Assembly (NCBI RefSeq): GCF_024679095.1
Contig: NW_026110850.1
Span: 371,001 to 435,000, forward strand
Source of the DNA: Eriocheir sinensis
Lineage: Eukaryota > Arthropoda > Malacostraca > Decapoda > Varunidae
DNA: 64,000 bases
Direction: 5' to 3'
The notes under the pieces were generated by a model. That model ran no database searches and was not told the origin of the DNA. It saw only the letters and a list, made by a program, of their open reading frames with translations. Below, piece by piece: positions 33,966-44,559 of this stretch. The position numbers and the translations under genes are program-made. Every line of letters begins with the position of its first letter. Positions within the stretch are counted from its first letter, which is position 1.

Positions 33966-36290
33966 TTTACCGTTTACCGTTGATTAGGTTTCAGGCCCCG
34001 GTCCGCCGCCGTGGCAGCGCTCCACAGGGCCGCTAACATTATAACCGTAATATTAGCACCTAAAGTTGTCCTCAATCCTCATTTTTGTCAAGTCGTAGGA
34101 TTTAGTGAATAAGTGAGTCTTCAGCGCTTTCTTGAAGATTGCCAGACTGTCACTGTTCTTAACGTCCCCGGGTAACTCATTATAGAGCCGCGGGGCACTC
34201 TTCTCAAATGCTCTGAAACCCAGTTCCAGGTTGACCCTGGGGTCATAGAGTCTATACCATTCTGTACTGTGTCTCAGTGACATGGTGGTGTCCAAATGAA
34301 AATCCTGTAGAATATTTCTCAAATATCCAGGTTTACCAAGTCACGTTGCTTGATAAGTCAAGACACATATTTTGTAGTCTCTTCGTGCCTTGATGGGCAG
34401 CCAATGCATGTCTGTAAGTGCAGGTGTTATTCTCTCACGGGGGGCAGACCCTTTGTTAGCCTTGCCTTAATGGGTAGCCAATGCAAGTCTGTAAGTGCAG
34501 GTGTTATTCTCTCACGGGGGGCAGACCCTTTGTTAGCCTTGCCTTGAAGGGTAGCCAATGCAAGTCTGTAAGTGCAGGTGTTATTCTCTCACGGGGGGGC
34601 AGACCCTTTGTTAGCCTTGCAGCTCTGTTCATAACAAGTTGTAGTTTCTTCAGCAGATATTTAGGAAGGCCATAATAAAAAGAGTTACAATAATCCAGCT
34701 GACTAGTTACATGATTATATATAAGCATCTTCATAGTCTTATCATCCAGGTATTTCTTGACAAATGCAATATTTCTGAGATGGTAGCCTGCCGTTCTCAC
34801 CACCTGATTGATCTGCTCTTTGAATGAAAAGAGTGCAGTCAAGTATCACACCTAAATCTTTGACTGACTGACCTCCTGAGATCCTTGTTCTTCCCCACAA
34901 TCAAGCATTCAGTTTTATCCTCATTCAGCTTCAGTTGCTTAGAATTCATCCAGTTCCCGACATCATCCATAATTCTGCTCAGCTTATCTTCAGTGTTTTC
35001 CACATCACTCAGCGACAAATAGAATTGTGTATCATCAGCATACAGTTTAAAGTCAACTTCATGCCTTCTTAGCAAATGTAAAAGACCGATAGTATAAACA
35101 CAGAATAAAATTGGACCCAGTACACTTCCCTGGGGGACTCCTCTGTACAAGAGTTTATGAGTAGAGAACGATTTACCTATTTGCACACAGTAAGTTCTGT
35201 TCTCAAGGTAACTCCTCAGATAATCCAGCGCGCGCCACCCTCAATTCCAATATTCTTACAATCCTGAAGCAATAGACTGTGCTCCACCGTGTTAAACGCA
35301 GCACTCAAGTCTAACAAAATCAGAACACCACACTTCCCTTCATCCATAAGCACAAGCAAGTTGTTTACCACCGAACAGAGAGTAGTTTCAGTTGAGTAAA
35401 GCCTCTTGTAGGCAGATTGATTATCCGGTAAAGCCTGCACCTTTAGCAAAAGCTCCATTAGCTGATTCAAGATCACATTTTCAAGTATCTTAGCTAGAAA
35501 CGTCAAGTTGGATACTGGTCTAAAGGAACTTAAACACTGTGGTCCAGTCTACCTTTAACGATAGGTTTCACGATCGACGCTTCCTCACTCTCAGGGAAAG
35601 TCTTGTTTTCGATACTAGTGTTAAAATGCCATGTAACGCTTCAGAAACTTCACTTTTCAACTCTGTAGCCTTTTTATCTTGTTCAGAGGCCTTGACAACA
35701 AGTAAATTCTTCTTAACTTTCCTCTTACGTTTGGTGACCTCAGCCCAAGTTGCATCTGCTGACTCCACATGCTCAGCCCGTTGCAAAACGTCCGCCACAT
35801 ACTGCGCCGCCTCACCCAGCTCCTCCTTCACGCTGACCGCTGGTAACTCAACTTCTTGTTTCACTTCTGATATTTCCTTAGATAATTCTCGCTTGAATTC
35901 TTCCATTTTTTCCACAATTTTGGTAGCCAGAGATGCTTTATGAAGGCATGGGTTGCAAATCCAATTTACTTTAAATATATTCTCCGGCTTAATTCCAGAC
36001 AGATGAGCACACTTCACATGGCACCACTAAGGGCACAGACAGCACCCTATCCACTTATCGCTTGTGGGATCCGCACAAACGTAACAGAACTCCACCGAGT
36101 TCTTGGCTCGGCCGGCCATGTCGAGTTTTGTCGACTCAGCGCTTTCGCGAGCACGGCGCAACACATCCAACCCGAGCGGCGACTCACTACTGTGTAAGAG
36201 GAGGAAGCTGAGAGTGAATGCTGGAAAGAGTAAGGTTATGGTAGTTGAGAGGCCGAGGGAACATGTCATTGATTTGGCAAAGCCGTACAC
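33966..36290 (-). mobile_element. CR1-like LINE with PHD-finger ORF1, internally deleted
   Basis: ORF1 (36290-35568) encodes a PHD-type zinc finger (CYVC, CCLC, WCHVKCAHL, WICNPC) interrupted by one TAG, followed by a Lys/Glu-rich coiled region. RT follows directly (35506-35216: FLAKILENVILNQL, LILLDLSAAFNTVEHSLLL; 35186-34839: RGVPQGSVLGPILF, KLYADDTQFYLSL; 34842-34504; 34322-34053: LYNELPGDVKNSDSLAIFKK). The endonuclease that should lie between ORF1 and RT is missing. The 3' end has repeats of acggtaa, a short-repeat tail as in CR1-type elements. Confidence 0.88.
34390..34625. repeat. 77-bp triplication within the LINE RT
   Basis: The motif caggtgttattctctcacgg recurs at 34421, 34498 and 34575, i.e. 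every 77 bases. It encodes the RITPALTDLHWLP region of the RT C terminus. Since 77 is not a multiple of 3, the triplication destroys the frame. Confidence 0.9.
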
Positions 36291-36600
36291 AGTTAGAGCA
36301 GAGGGTACAACACAATGTAGGATAGGGTTAGGGGAGGAGAGAATGGAGGAGGTTACCGAGTTTAAATATTCAGGGACTGTTTAATGTAAGCATGGCAGTA
36401 TGAAAGGTGAGGTGAGGGAAAGAACAGTGAAGGGCAGACAGGTGGTGGGCGCATTGGGGAGAGTTATGAAAGGAAAAAGTGTGAGCATGGAGGTAAAGAG
36501 GGGAATAAGGAACAGTATTGTCCTGCCAACTCTGTCATGTGCATCAGAGGCGTAGACATGGAATGCAGTAGAGCAATGGAGAATACGTGATTAGAAACTG
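36190..36600 (+). pseudogene. LINE RT C-terminal fragment
   Basis: It reads LCKRRKLRVNAGKSKVMVVE, RMEEVTEFKYSGTV, stop, then KGEVRERTVKGRQVVGALGR and SVSMEVKRGIRNSIVLPTLS, ending with a WNAVEQW-like segment. This is the region after the RT palm. Two stops are visible. It resembles the partner expected for the endonuclease fragment at 30285-30940. Confidence 0.75.
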
Positions 36601-37129
36601 CCATACAAAAACTGATATGCTATTAAGGAATGAAGGATAATAGAGAGAGGAAGAGGGAGGGAGGGAGGGAGGGAGGGAAAACTGGGCTGGAATGATGGGA
36701 TAGAGAGGGAAGGAGGGAAGTAACCAATTTTGCCTTTTAGATGACATACTGAACAAAAAATGGAGAGTCGGACAAGCAGATGGTAAAAAAGGAAGAAGAG
36801 AAGGAGGGAGGACAGGAGGCAGGAAGAAACTGATTAATGGGGAGTGATCGAGACAATGGATGGAGAGTAAGAAGAAGAGCATAAGGACATCGAGGTTAGG
36901 AGTGAGGAAGGAGGAAAAAAGGAGAACTGAAGCCTGCAACATCCCTGACCCACACTTACTACACCACCAAAATAACAAGGGGAGTAAAGTCAAACCTTGA
37001 GGGACTGGCTGACTGGTTCTTGTTGGTACAAAGACAAGAGAGATCATGGATGAGGGAAGGGAACTGAAGCGTGCAACATCCCTAACCCACACTTACTACA
37101 CCACCAGAACAAGGGGAGTAAAGCCAAAC
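36601..37129. other. Purine-rich intron sequence with a duplicated segment
   Basis: GGGA-type simple repeats lie at 36650-36720. A segment around 36925-36995 (caacatccctgacccacact, ttactacaccacca) is repeated at 37070-37129, next to the donor side of the host exon at 37130. Confidence 0.6.
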
Positions 37130-37297
37130 CTTAAGGTATGCCTGGACCACACTGATGGCCTTATTAACCTTGGTGTGGAGTGTCTGGTGGGCCAACTCGT
37201 GGCAGAAGTGGATGGCCAAGGTGGAGTGGGCCAACGATCTTGTCCGCCACCACCCGTCACACTTTCCACTCTTCAGCAGCACGTTCACCAAGTGATC
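37130..37297 (-). CDS. Host gene exon (minus), 56 codons
   Basis: The acceptor cacctgcattcacag is followed by an open frame in phase 0 reading DHLVNVLLKSGKCDGWW, RTRSLAHSTLAIHFCHEL and AHQTLHTKVNKAISVVQ. It ends at a donor after AAG (gtttgg), also phase 0; a GC donor nine bases earlier is possible. The length is exactly 168 bp. It looks like an alpha-helical globular segment. It follows the exon at 40736 in the same phase. The family is not recognised. Confidence 0.6.
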
Positions 37298-37324
37298 CTG
37301 TGAATGCAGGTGAAAAGGTGAGTA

Positions 37325-37546
37325 TGAAATGCCAGAATTTTTACTTTTACAATACTCCAACACGATCTCTGCGTGTAACGAAACACACGATAAATTAATC
37401 CAGACAAGGAAAGGTTTGCCGGCGCCGGGGATCGAACCCGCGACCAGCGTAACGGGAGAACCACTCCTTTACCAGTCGGCCAAAGAGGTACCCCCCTGAA
37501 TAAGTGGGTTATGGGAGGCTCGCCCATCAGGCAAGTCGGCACTACA
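37325..37546 (-). mobile_element. tRNA-derived SINE, family 1, copy d
   Basis: Reverse-complement copy of the 17593 element, with B box (read on plus as ggggatcgaaccc) and A box (ccagtcggcca) intact and the same end. It lies immediately upstream of the acceptor of the exon at 37297. Confidence 0.9.
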
Positions 37547-37965
37547 CGTAGAGTCATGCTGTCCAGCTTTATAGCGCAAGAGTTAGCCTGCATCTTCACT
37601 CCCTGGCAGCGTGTTGACCAAGTAATCATATGTGAGGGTGAAAAATGGGAATAGAATCATGCTGTCCAGCTTTGTAATGCAAGATTTAGCCTGCATCTTC
37701 ACTCCCTGGCAGCATGTTGACCAAGTAATCATATGTGAGGGTGAAAAATAGGAATAGAATCATTCTGTCCAGCTTTGTAATGCAAGAGTTAGCCTGCATC
37801 TTCACTCCCTGGCAGCATGTTGACCAAGTAATCATATGTGAGGGTAAAAAAGGGGAGTAGAGTCAAGCTGTCCAACTACGTAATGCAATAGTTAGCCTGC
37901 ATCTTCACTCCCTGGCATCACATCGAAGAAGTTATCATGTGAGAGTAGAATCATGCTGTCCAGCT
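37547..37965. repeat. About 103-bp tandem repeat, four copies
   Basis: agcctgcatcttcactccct recurs at 37585, 37687, 37791 and 37894. On the minus strand each unit contains ttacttggtcaacatgctg, which resembles the start of the neighbouring exon (atcacttggtgaacgtgctg). The array may thus derive from that acceptor region. Confidence 0.8.
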
Positions 37966-38135
37966 TAATAAACACATGTAGGTGCCTCCCTCTGTTTACT
38001 GTGTAGGGGAGGTCCAGGCAATCAGGAGTACACAGCAGGAGGGGCTGCAAACACACACAATGGCTCTGTCCTTTCCCACCATGACATTACAGTAGTTTGA
38101 GACACACAGAGGAGGCTGAATCAAAACTATACCAG

Positions 38136-38140
38136 ACTTA

Positions 38141-38201
<61 letters not shown>
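38136..38201. repeat. (TTA)n microsatellite
   Basis: A pure TTA/ATT run of about 66 bp. Confidence 0.95.
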
Positions 38202-38202
<1 letters not shown>

Positions 38203-38539
38203 GATCAATAAAAGGGGCATCAGGGGGAAGAAAAAACTGATATCCACACAAACAAAGTCCCCATAATGAGCAGACACGAATATGAAAAATAAGACATAGT
38301 TCAGAGAGAGGAAGCAGGACGTTTCGCCGGTGTGCCAGTTCGCCGATACCGCTTAGAAACTCATTTTTATACCAATAAAATTATTTTATTTTTCGTGCTT
38401 TATTACCCAGTAGGGGGAAGAGGGTAGGGAAGGCAGGGTCAAAATGTAAATATAGATCAAAGTATACTAAAAAGAAAACGTGGACCGGAGGGGTAACTAT
38501 GGAAGACTTGCCATACCCGCATATTCGCGCGCATACACA

Positions 38540-38579
<40 letters not shown>

Positions 38580-38582
<3 letters not shown>

Positions 38583-39956
38583 TTCAATTGTAGGTAAGCT
38601 ACTCGAGAGCATAATTAGAGACAAAATTGTGAGTTACCTCGAAAGCCACTCATTAATTGGGGATTCACAGCATGGCTTCCGTAACAAAAGATCCTTCCTG
38701 TCAAACCTATTGACCTTTTATAACGATCTCTTCTCAATTTATGACGTAACCAAATCAGTGGACGTAGTCTATCTTGATTTCCAGAAAGCGTTTGATAAAG
38801 TCCCACCTCATAAATTACTTTATAAATTAAAGCAAATAGGCATTGACGGTCAAGTAAACCAATGGATCGCGAATTGGTTGAGCAACAGACAACAAAGAGT
38901 TGTGATTGACGGATTTAACTCAGAGAGGGCGCCGGTCACTAGTGGCGTCCCTCAGGACTCGGTTTTTGGCCCAGTGCTCTTCATTATCTACATCAACGAC
39001 GTGGATGTTGGACTCAATAATCGCATTAGTAAATTTGCAGACGACACAAAGATTGGTAACTCGGTTCTCACTGACGAAGACAGGAAAAGCCTCCAAGAGG
39101 ATTTGCACAAAATCTCAGCTTGGTCGGATAGATGGGAGATGCCCTTTAACATAAACAAGTGCCAGATCCTTCAAGTTGGAACAAAAAATAAGAAGCTCGA
39201 TTACGAAATACGCGGCGTTAAACTCACAAGCGTTCAATGCGTTAAGGACCTGGGGATTAAAATCGCGTCAAACCTCAAATTCTCACATCAGTGCATCGAT
39301 GCAGCAAATAAAGCGAACAGAATGTTGGGCTTCATTAAAAGATTTTTTTTATTCAAGAATAAAGATGTAATACTTCCGCTCTACAATAGTTTGGTCAGAC
39401 CCCACTTGGAATATGCGGTACAGTTTGTCTCCCCACCATGCAAAGGACATTGCTAAACTAGAAGGTGTTCAGCGTCGAGCAACAAAAATGATCCCTTCCT
39501 TGCGCAACAAATCCTACGAAGAAAGGCTTTCCACCCTTAACTTGTTCTCTTAAGAAACGTCGCCTCCGAGGAAAACTGATCGAATGTTTTAAAATACTTA
39601 ATAGTTTCACGAATGTAGACAGAACAAAATTGTTTATGATCGATGACACTTTGCGAACGAGGAACAATGGCACAAAACTCAAATGTAGACAAGTAAATTC
39701 AGACTGCACCAAATTTTTCTTCACCAACGTTTTAGTGCGAGAATGGAACAAGCTCCCACCATCAGTGGTCCAGTGTAACACGATTGACTCCTTTAAAAAC
39801 AAGCTCGACCGTCACTTCCTTGAACTTAATATTAACTAGAGTAGAAAAGCAGCGTTTTGGAGCCTTCTGATTAATGTAAAATCACTTAGGTTTAAGGACA
39901 GACCACCTAGTCTGGGGTCTGTGTGGTCTGATTTTCTATGTAAATCTATGTAAATT
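38580..39956 (+). mobile_element. 5'-truncated LINE flanked on both sides by (CT)n
   Basis: RT runs from 38600 to 39456 in one frame: GDSQHGFRNKRSFLSNLL, VVYLDFQKAFDKVPPHKLL, TSGVPQDSVFGPVLF, KFADDTKIGNS, then SNLKFSHQCIDAANKANR. In SGVPQGSVLGP the first Gly is replaced by Asp. A frameshift at about 39430 leads to the C-terminal part (39630-39839: NGTKLKCRQVNSDCTKFFFT, VREWNKLPPSVV). The 3' end has two copies of atgtaaat and then CT repeats. CT runs lie at 38540-38579 and 39957-39976. Confidence 0.9.
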
Positions 39957-40584
39957 TCTCTCTCTCTCTCTCTCTCACACACAGTTATGGGATCTCGTCA
40001 ACGTCGTTGGTAAACGTACAGTGCTTTACTTTCTGCCCCTGGTCAGATCTACATCCATACACCGAACAATAAACCACCGGAACGCGGAGTGACTCTGACT
40101 TCCTTGCTCTTAACGCTGGGAAGATCATGGTCGGACTGACCTGGCTTCTGCCTTCTGACCCCGGCCGCTGGATAACAAAAGAAGTCATGCGCGGGGCGGG
40201 CTGCTTTTCACTCGAAAGCGGACTAACCCTGCCCAGTGTCTCTTAACACTGCTTCGTTCCTGCTCCCTCACGCTCGCAGACGTCACCAACAAGCTTTCTT
40301 ACTTACATTATCAATTCCATTTATTTTATATCCTTACGCACGAGTAATTCCTGGGTGATGGAAAAAACTTATTTTTACCCCATCCACGAATATATTAACT
40401 TCTGGTCAGGTACAGTAGGAAGAGTGATACTTAACTCAAACCAAAATTTTACGAAGGAAAAAATGACAAACATTTGCATATAGGCCTATGGTATGAGGCA
40501 TCAGTTACGGATTTTGAACAATCGAGCACACTTTTTTTTCCTAGTTCTCAGGCTGTAGGAATGGCCCATATAATCTTTAACCGT

Positions 40585-40618
40585 GGGACGGTTCGCCGAA
40601 TTTTCGGCGAACCGTCCC
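40585..40618. repeat. Perfect 16-bp palindrome
   Basis: gggacggttcgccgaa and its exact reverse complement are separated by tt. A further partial arm (cggcgaaccgtctcg) follows at about 40652-40666. Confidence 0.95.
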
Positions 40619-40735
40619 GAGCCCGTCGGCGAAATGGCACGCCGGCGAACCGTCTCGCATTCCAGAGAGACACTCAAGTGAAGAGGATAAAAAGAAAGGG
40701 ACAGAAACAAACACTAACACCTCTGCTCTCCTCAC

Positions 40736-40780
40736 CTTCACGTCGGAGCAGTTCATGAGGGTGAGGTCACAGGCTGAGAG
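40736..40780 (-). CDS. Host gene exon (minus), 15 codons
   Basis: The minus strand has a very strong acceptor (ccgcccctgcccgtgctgcag) and a consensus donor (gacgtgaag, then gtgagg). The 45-bp exon reads LSACDLTLMNCSDVK in phase 0 at both ends, matching the exons at 43402 and 37297. It could be alternatively used, being a cassette of three-base multiple length. Confidence 0.6.
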
Positions 40781-40854
40781 CTGCAGCACGGGCAGGGGCG
40801 GGGAGAGTGACCACAGCGGCAGCAGGGACCCAGGCAGAAACCCAGGGCTTCCAT

Positions 40855-41005
40855 CTTAGGTGATTGCTGAGAAGGGGAGGAAGGAAGGTGATGGGAGGTG
40901 TTATGAGGGGGAGTGCTGCTGGCATCAACAGCACTAATGGGTGTGGCTGCTGAGAAGGGAAGGAAGGAAGGTGATGGGAGGTGTTATGAGGGGGAGTGCT
41001 GCTGG
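40855..41005 (+). repeat. 83-bp minisatellite, left part
   Basis: gtgctgctggcat recurs at 40913 and 40996, with gaagggaaggaaggaaggtg between. The array is cut by a LINE and continues at 42672. Confidence 0.88.
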
Positions 41006-42671
41006 CATAAACCAAGTTAACTTGGTCCAGGGCCAGATGAACTTTTCCCCAGGGTAATAAAGGAATGTAAAACTGAAATCAGTGGGCAGTTAGCTGAAGT
41101 ATTTAGGAAGTCACTAGACACAGGGGTGGTGCCTGTTTCATGGAGGCAGGCACACGTTATTCCAATATTTAAGAAGGGAGACAAATCTTCTATGGAAAAC
41201 TATAGGCCGATTAGTTTGACGCCATGCAGTTATAGGTAAAATGCTTGAGTCAATAATAGCTGATAGTATTAGGGACCATATTGACAGACATAATTTAATT
41301 CACGACTCACAGCATGGGTTTATTAAAGGAAAGTCGTGCCTCACTAGTCTTTTATCCTTTTACAATAGAGTATACGAGGCAGCTGTCAATGATGAGAGGT
41401 ACGATGTAGTTTATCTTGATTTTAGTAAGGCCTTCGATAGGGTACCTCACCAGACACTGTTAAATAGTCAGGGCTCATGGAATAAGAGGGAAGGTATTTG
41501 ATTGGATTAAGGCGTGGATTAGCGACAGGAAACAAGGGGTTACCATTAACGGTAAAAAAATCCGAATGGGGTAATGTTACAAGTGGGGTTCCTTAAGGTT
41601 CAGTTTTAGGTCTGCTTTTATTCATTATCTACATCAATGACATAGACAATGGGATAACTAGTGACATAGGTAAATTTGCAGATGACACCAAAATAGGACG
41701 CACTATTAGGACAGGGGAGGATGCTAGAGCACTGCAGGATGATCTCAACAAACTGTCAGCTTGGTCAGAGAAATGGCAGATGAATTTTAACATCACCAAG
41801 TGTAGCGTACTTAGTGTAGGAACACGCAACCCATTACACGGGTAAAGTTTAGACTCCACAGCGATAGGCAGATCAGAGTGTGAAAGGGCTTTGGGAGTGT
41901 TAGTGAACTCTGACCTAAAACTAAGGAAGCAATGTATTAGTGCAAGGAATAGGGCTAACAGGGTATTAGGCTTTATTAACAGGAGAGTAACCAACAGGAG
42001 TGCAGAGGTCAGACTCTATTTAGCGTTAGTTAGGCCACACTTAGATTATGCTGTCCAGTTTTGGTGCCCACACTACAGAATGGACATCAACTTGCTAGAA
42101 TCAGTTCAGAGGACGATGACCAAGATGATTCAGGGGCTGAGGAGCCTCCCATATCAAGATAGGCTGAAACATCTCAACTTACATTCACTAGAAAGACGAA
42201 GAGTGCAGGGAGATCTGATAGAAGTATTCAAATGGGTCAAGGGTTACAACAAAGGCGATATAAGTAAAACACTGAGAATTAGCCAGCAGGATAGAACACG
42301 CAGTAATGGATTTAAATGAGAAAAGTATAAATTCAGGAAAGAAATAGGCAAGTATTGGTTTAGTAATAGGGTGGTGGGGGAATGGAATAGACTCCGCAAT
42401 CACATAGTTAGTGCAGGGACGATAGCTTGTTTTAAGAGTAGACTGGATAACTACATGGACGAGGATGACAGGTGGCAGTGAGGTGTGGGTGCAGTAAGGA
42501 GACAAGGTACTGGAGCGTACGCCCGTACCGAAGGTAAACGAGGATCAAGCCTCTACCTGTAACCCCTGAAACTTCACCTCACCCATCGTGAGTAGTGGGG
42601 GGGATTCTGGAGCTGCCCTGTGTAGGCCACTCGGCCTCTTGCAGTTTCCCTATGTTCTTATGTTCTTATGA
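41006..42671 (+). mobile_element. LINE inserted in the 83-bp minisatellite
   Basis: RT remains: HVIPIFKKGDKSSMENYRPI, DSQHGFIKGKSCLTSLLSFY, VVYLDFSKAFDRVPHQTLL, a GVPxGSVLG segment with a TAA, KFADDTKIGRT and the C-terminal WCPHYRMDINLLESVQR and VVGEWNRLRNHIV. At least five frameshifts or stops are present. The 3' end is a short direct repeat of ttcttatg. An imperfect 16-bp duplication (ggagtgctgctggcat at the left, ggagtgctgctagcct at the right) fits its target site. Confidence 0.9.
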
Positions 42672-43000
42672 GGAGTGCTGCTAGCCTCAACAGCACTAAA
42701 GGGTGTGGCTGCTGGGAAGGGAAGGAAGGAAGATGGTGGGAGGTGTTATGAGGGAGAGTGCTGCTACCCTCAACAGCACTAAAGGGTGTGGCTGCTGAGA
42801 AGGGAAGGAAGGAAGATGGTGGGAGGTGTTATGAGGGAGAGTGCTGCTAGCCTCAACAGCACTAAAGGGTGTGGCTGCTGAGAAGGGAAGGAAGGAAGAT
42901 GGTGGGAGGTGTTATGAGGGAGAGTGCTGTTAGCCTCAACAGCACTAAAGGGTGTGACTGTTAAGAAGGGAAGGAAGGAAGGTAGGTGAAGGAGGGTACA
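42672..43000 (+). repeat. 83-bp minisatellite, right part
   Basis: Units begin at 42675, 42759, 42841 and 42924. Confidence 0.9.
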
Positions 43001-43401
43001 AGGATGAGCGAGTGCCTTTAGTCTCTGGCACAGGTGGGTATGGCAGTAAATACTGAGGGACTGCTCTGCTGACGGCAGGAAGGGATATAAAAGTTAAGAG
43101 GCTGTGGAGGTAACCAGTAAGTAAAGTGGGTCAATAATAACCATTATAAGAGTTAAGAGGTGAAGTGCTTTTAGTTTCTTTCTGGCACAAGTGAATAGAG
43201 AATAAGATTTCTTCTTTAGTACATCAAGGAAGGGAGGCAGCTCAAGGAAAAAAAAAACGTGTCAAAAAGAGGGGTAAGAATGGGGTGCCACTGGTAACTT
43301 TGGTGTTGGTGGAGTTGTGAAGGAAGGTGCGTGATGAAAGTGAAAAGGCAGAGTGAAAGCTTGAGTCTGTCCCGCACAAGTGGGTGAAGTTGAAGACTCA
43401 C

Positions 43402-43539
43402 AACTTTGGCATCGGTGGAGGTGGTGACGGTGCTGGTGGCCATGATGGAGTCCAGGGTGGGTACTGAAGACCCCGGCAGACCCAGCGAGAAGTAGTCAGT
43501 TGCTGGCCCACACTCGGCCACCAGCGCGTTGATCACCTC
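43402..43539 (-). CDS. Host gene exon (minus), 46 codons
   Basis: The acceptor gatgtttcccgcag and the donor (aaagtt, then gtgagt) bound 138 bp in phase 0 at both ends, reading EVINALVAECGPATDYF, SLGLPGSSVPTLDSIMAT and STVTTSTDAKV. Codon use is GC-rich, unlike the transposons. I do not recognise the family. Confidence 0.65.
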
Positions 43540-43886
43540 CTGCGGGAAACATCATTGTCATCATCAACGACAACAATTCCAACCCTCCCCTCAGCCCATG
43601 TGGCACAGTAAAGGTGGTGAAGGGGACAGCTGCAAAATCTATCACCACCGCTAACATTCTCCTCACCCTTCTCACTTCAAATAGTCCTTAAGACCATATT
43701 TAGCCAAAGTAATTGATGTGCCCATGAGAAAACTAACACTCCAGCAATGACATACAATTGGAGAATAAGAATTTGTAACATTTTTCAACATGTCACTAAA
43801 AACAGGCACCAAACAGTTACAACTACACCTTCAATCATTAGGCACAACACGAGTCCACTCTACAGGAAGGTGCTTCAGCCCCTCAC

Positions 43887-43918
43887 CTGGTGCTGCCTGA
43901 CACGGCCCTGGTGCAGGA
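43887..43918 (-). pseudogene. Host gene exon, second half (after the hAT insertion)
   Basis: It reads, after the target duplication, VLHQGRVRQHQ and ends at a strong donor (cagcaccag, then gtgagg) in phase 0, matching the next exon. It is the 3' half of an exon whose 5' half is at 49209-49292; a 5.3-kb insertion separates them. Confidence 0.65.
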
Positions 43919-44097
43919 CTCGGTAGCAGGGTTGCCAGATGTCCCGTTCATTACGAGGCCAGAGTTTTGTTCGAAACGGCCAGAAAAAGGCCAACCTTAC
44001 CACACCATATAAGCAATATATTTGATCACATAATAAATACTTATCATGGACTTTTTTAGTGTACAATTATAAAGTGTACAGTAACAAGACCCACCTC

Positions 44098-44450
44098 TGT
44101 TACTCCGTGTAACGGTGTACCGGGGGGCGTTTAAAGGGCGTTGATTAAGGCTTCACCTTCCTTAAGGCGAATATATTCTTAGACTATATGTACAAGGAGC
44201 GTCGGAGCGAGAGCGACTGCCGTTGTGTGTCAGTCGGACTCTCGTGAAGGAGTGACGAGTTACAGGTTGGAAAATAATTGTTACAATTGGTCACGTATGT
44301 CAAGGTGACCTTTGCACACGATGAAATGTTTTGTATATAAAACTGAGATGGTAAACACTGACGGATGACATTCCTATAAGTTGGTGTGATCTATCTATCG
44401 TTTTTTTTTTTTCCCATTGACAATTGTATGCCTAATTCGTGGTGATACTA

Positions 44451-44533
<83 letters not shown>

Positions 44534-44556
44534 TACATTGATATCCTACTATAACA
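44098..44556 (-). repeat. 3' LTR with an expanded (TAA)n
   Basis: Full LTR of 459 bp. It holds about 27 TAA units (44451-44531), against about 5 in the other LTR. Confidence 0.88.
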
Positions 44557-44559
44557 CTG

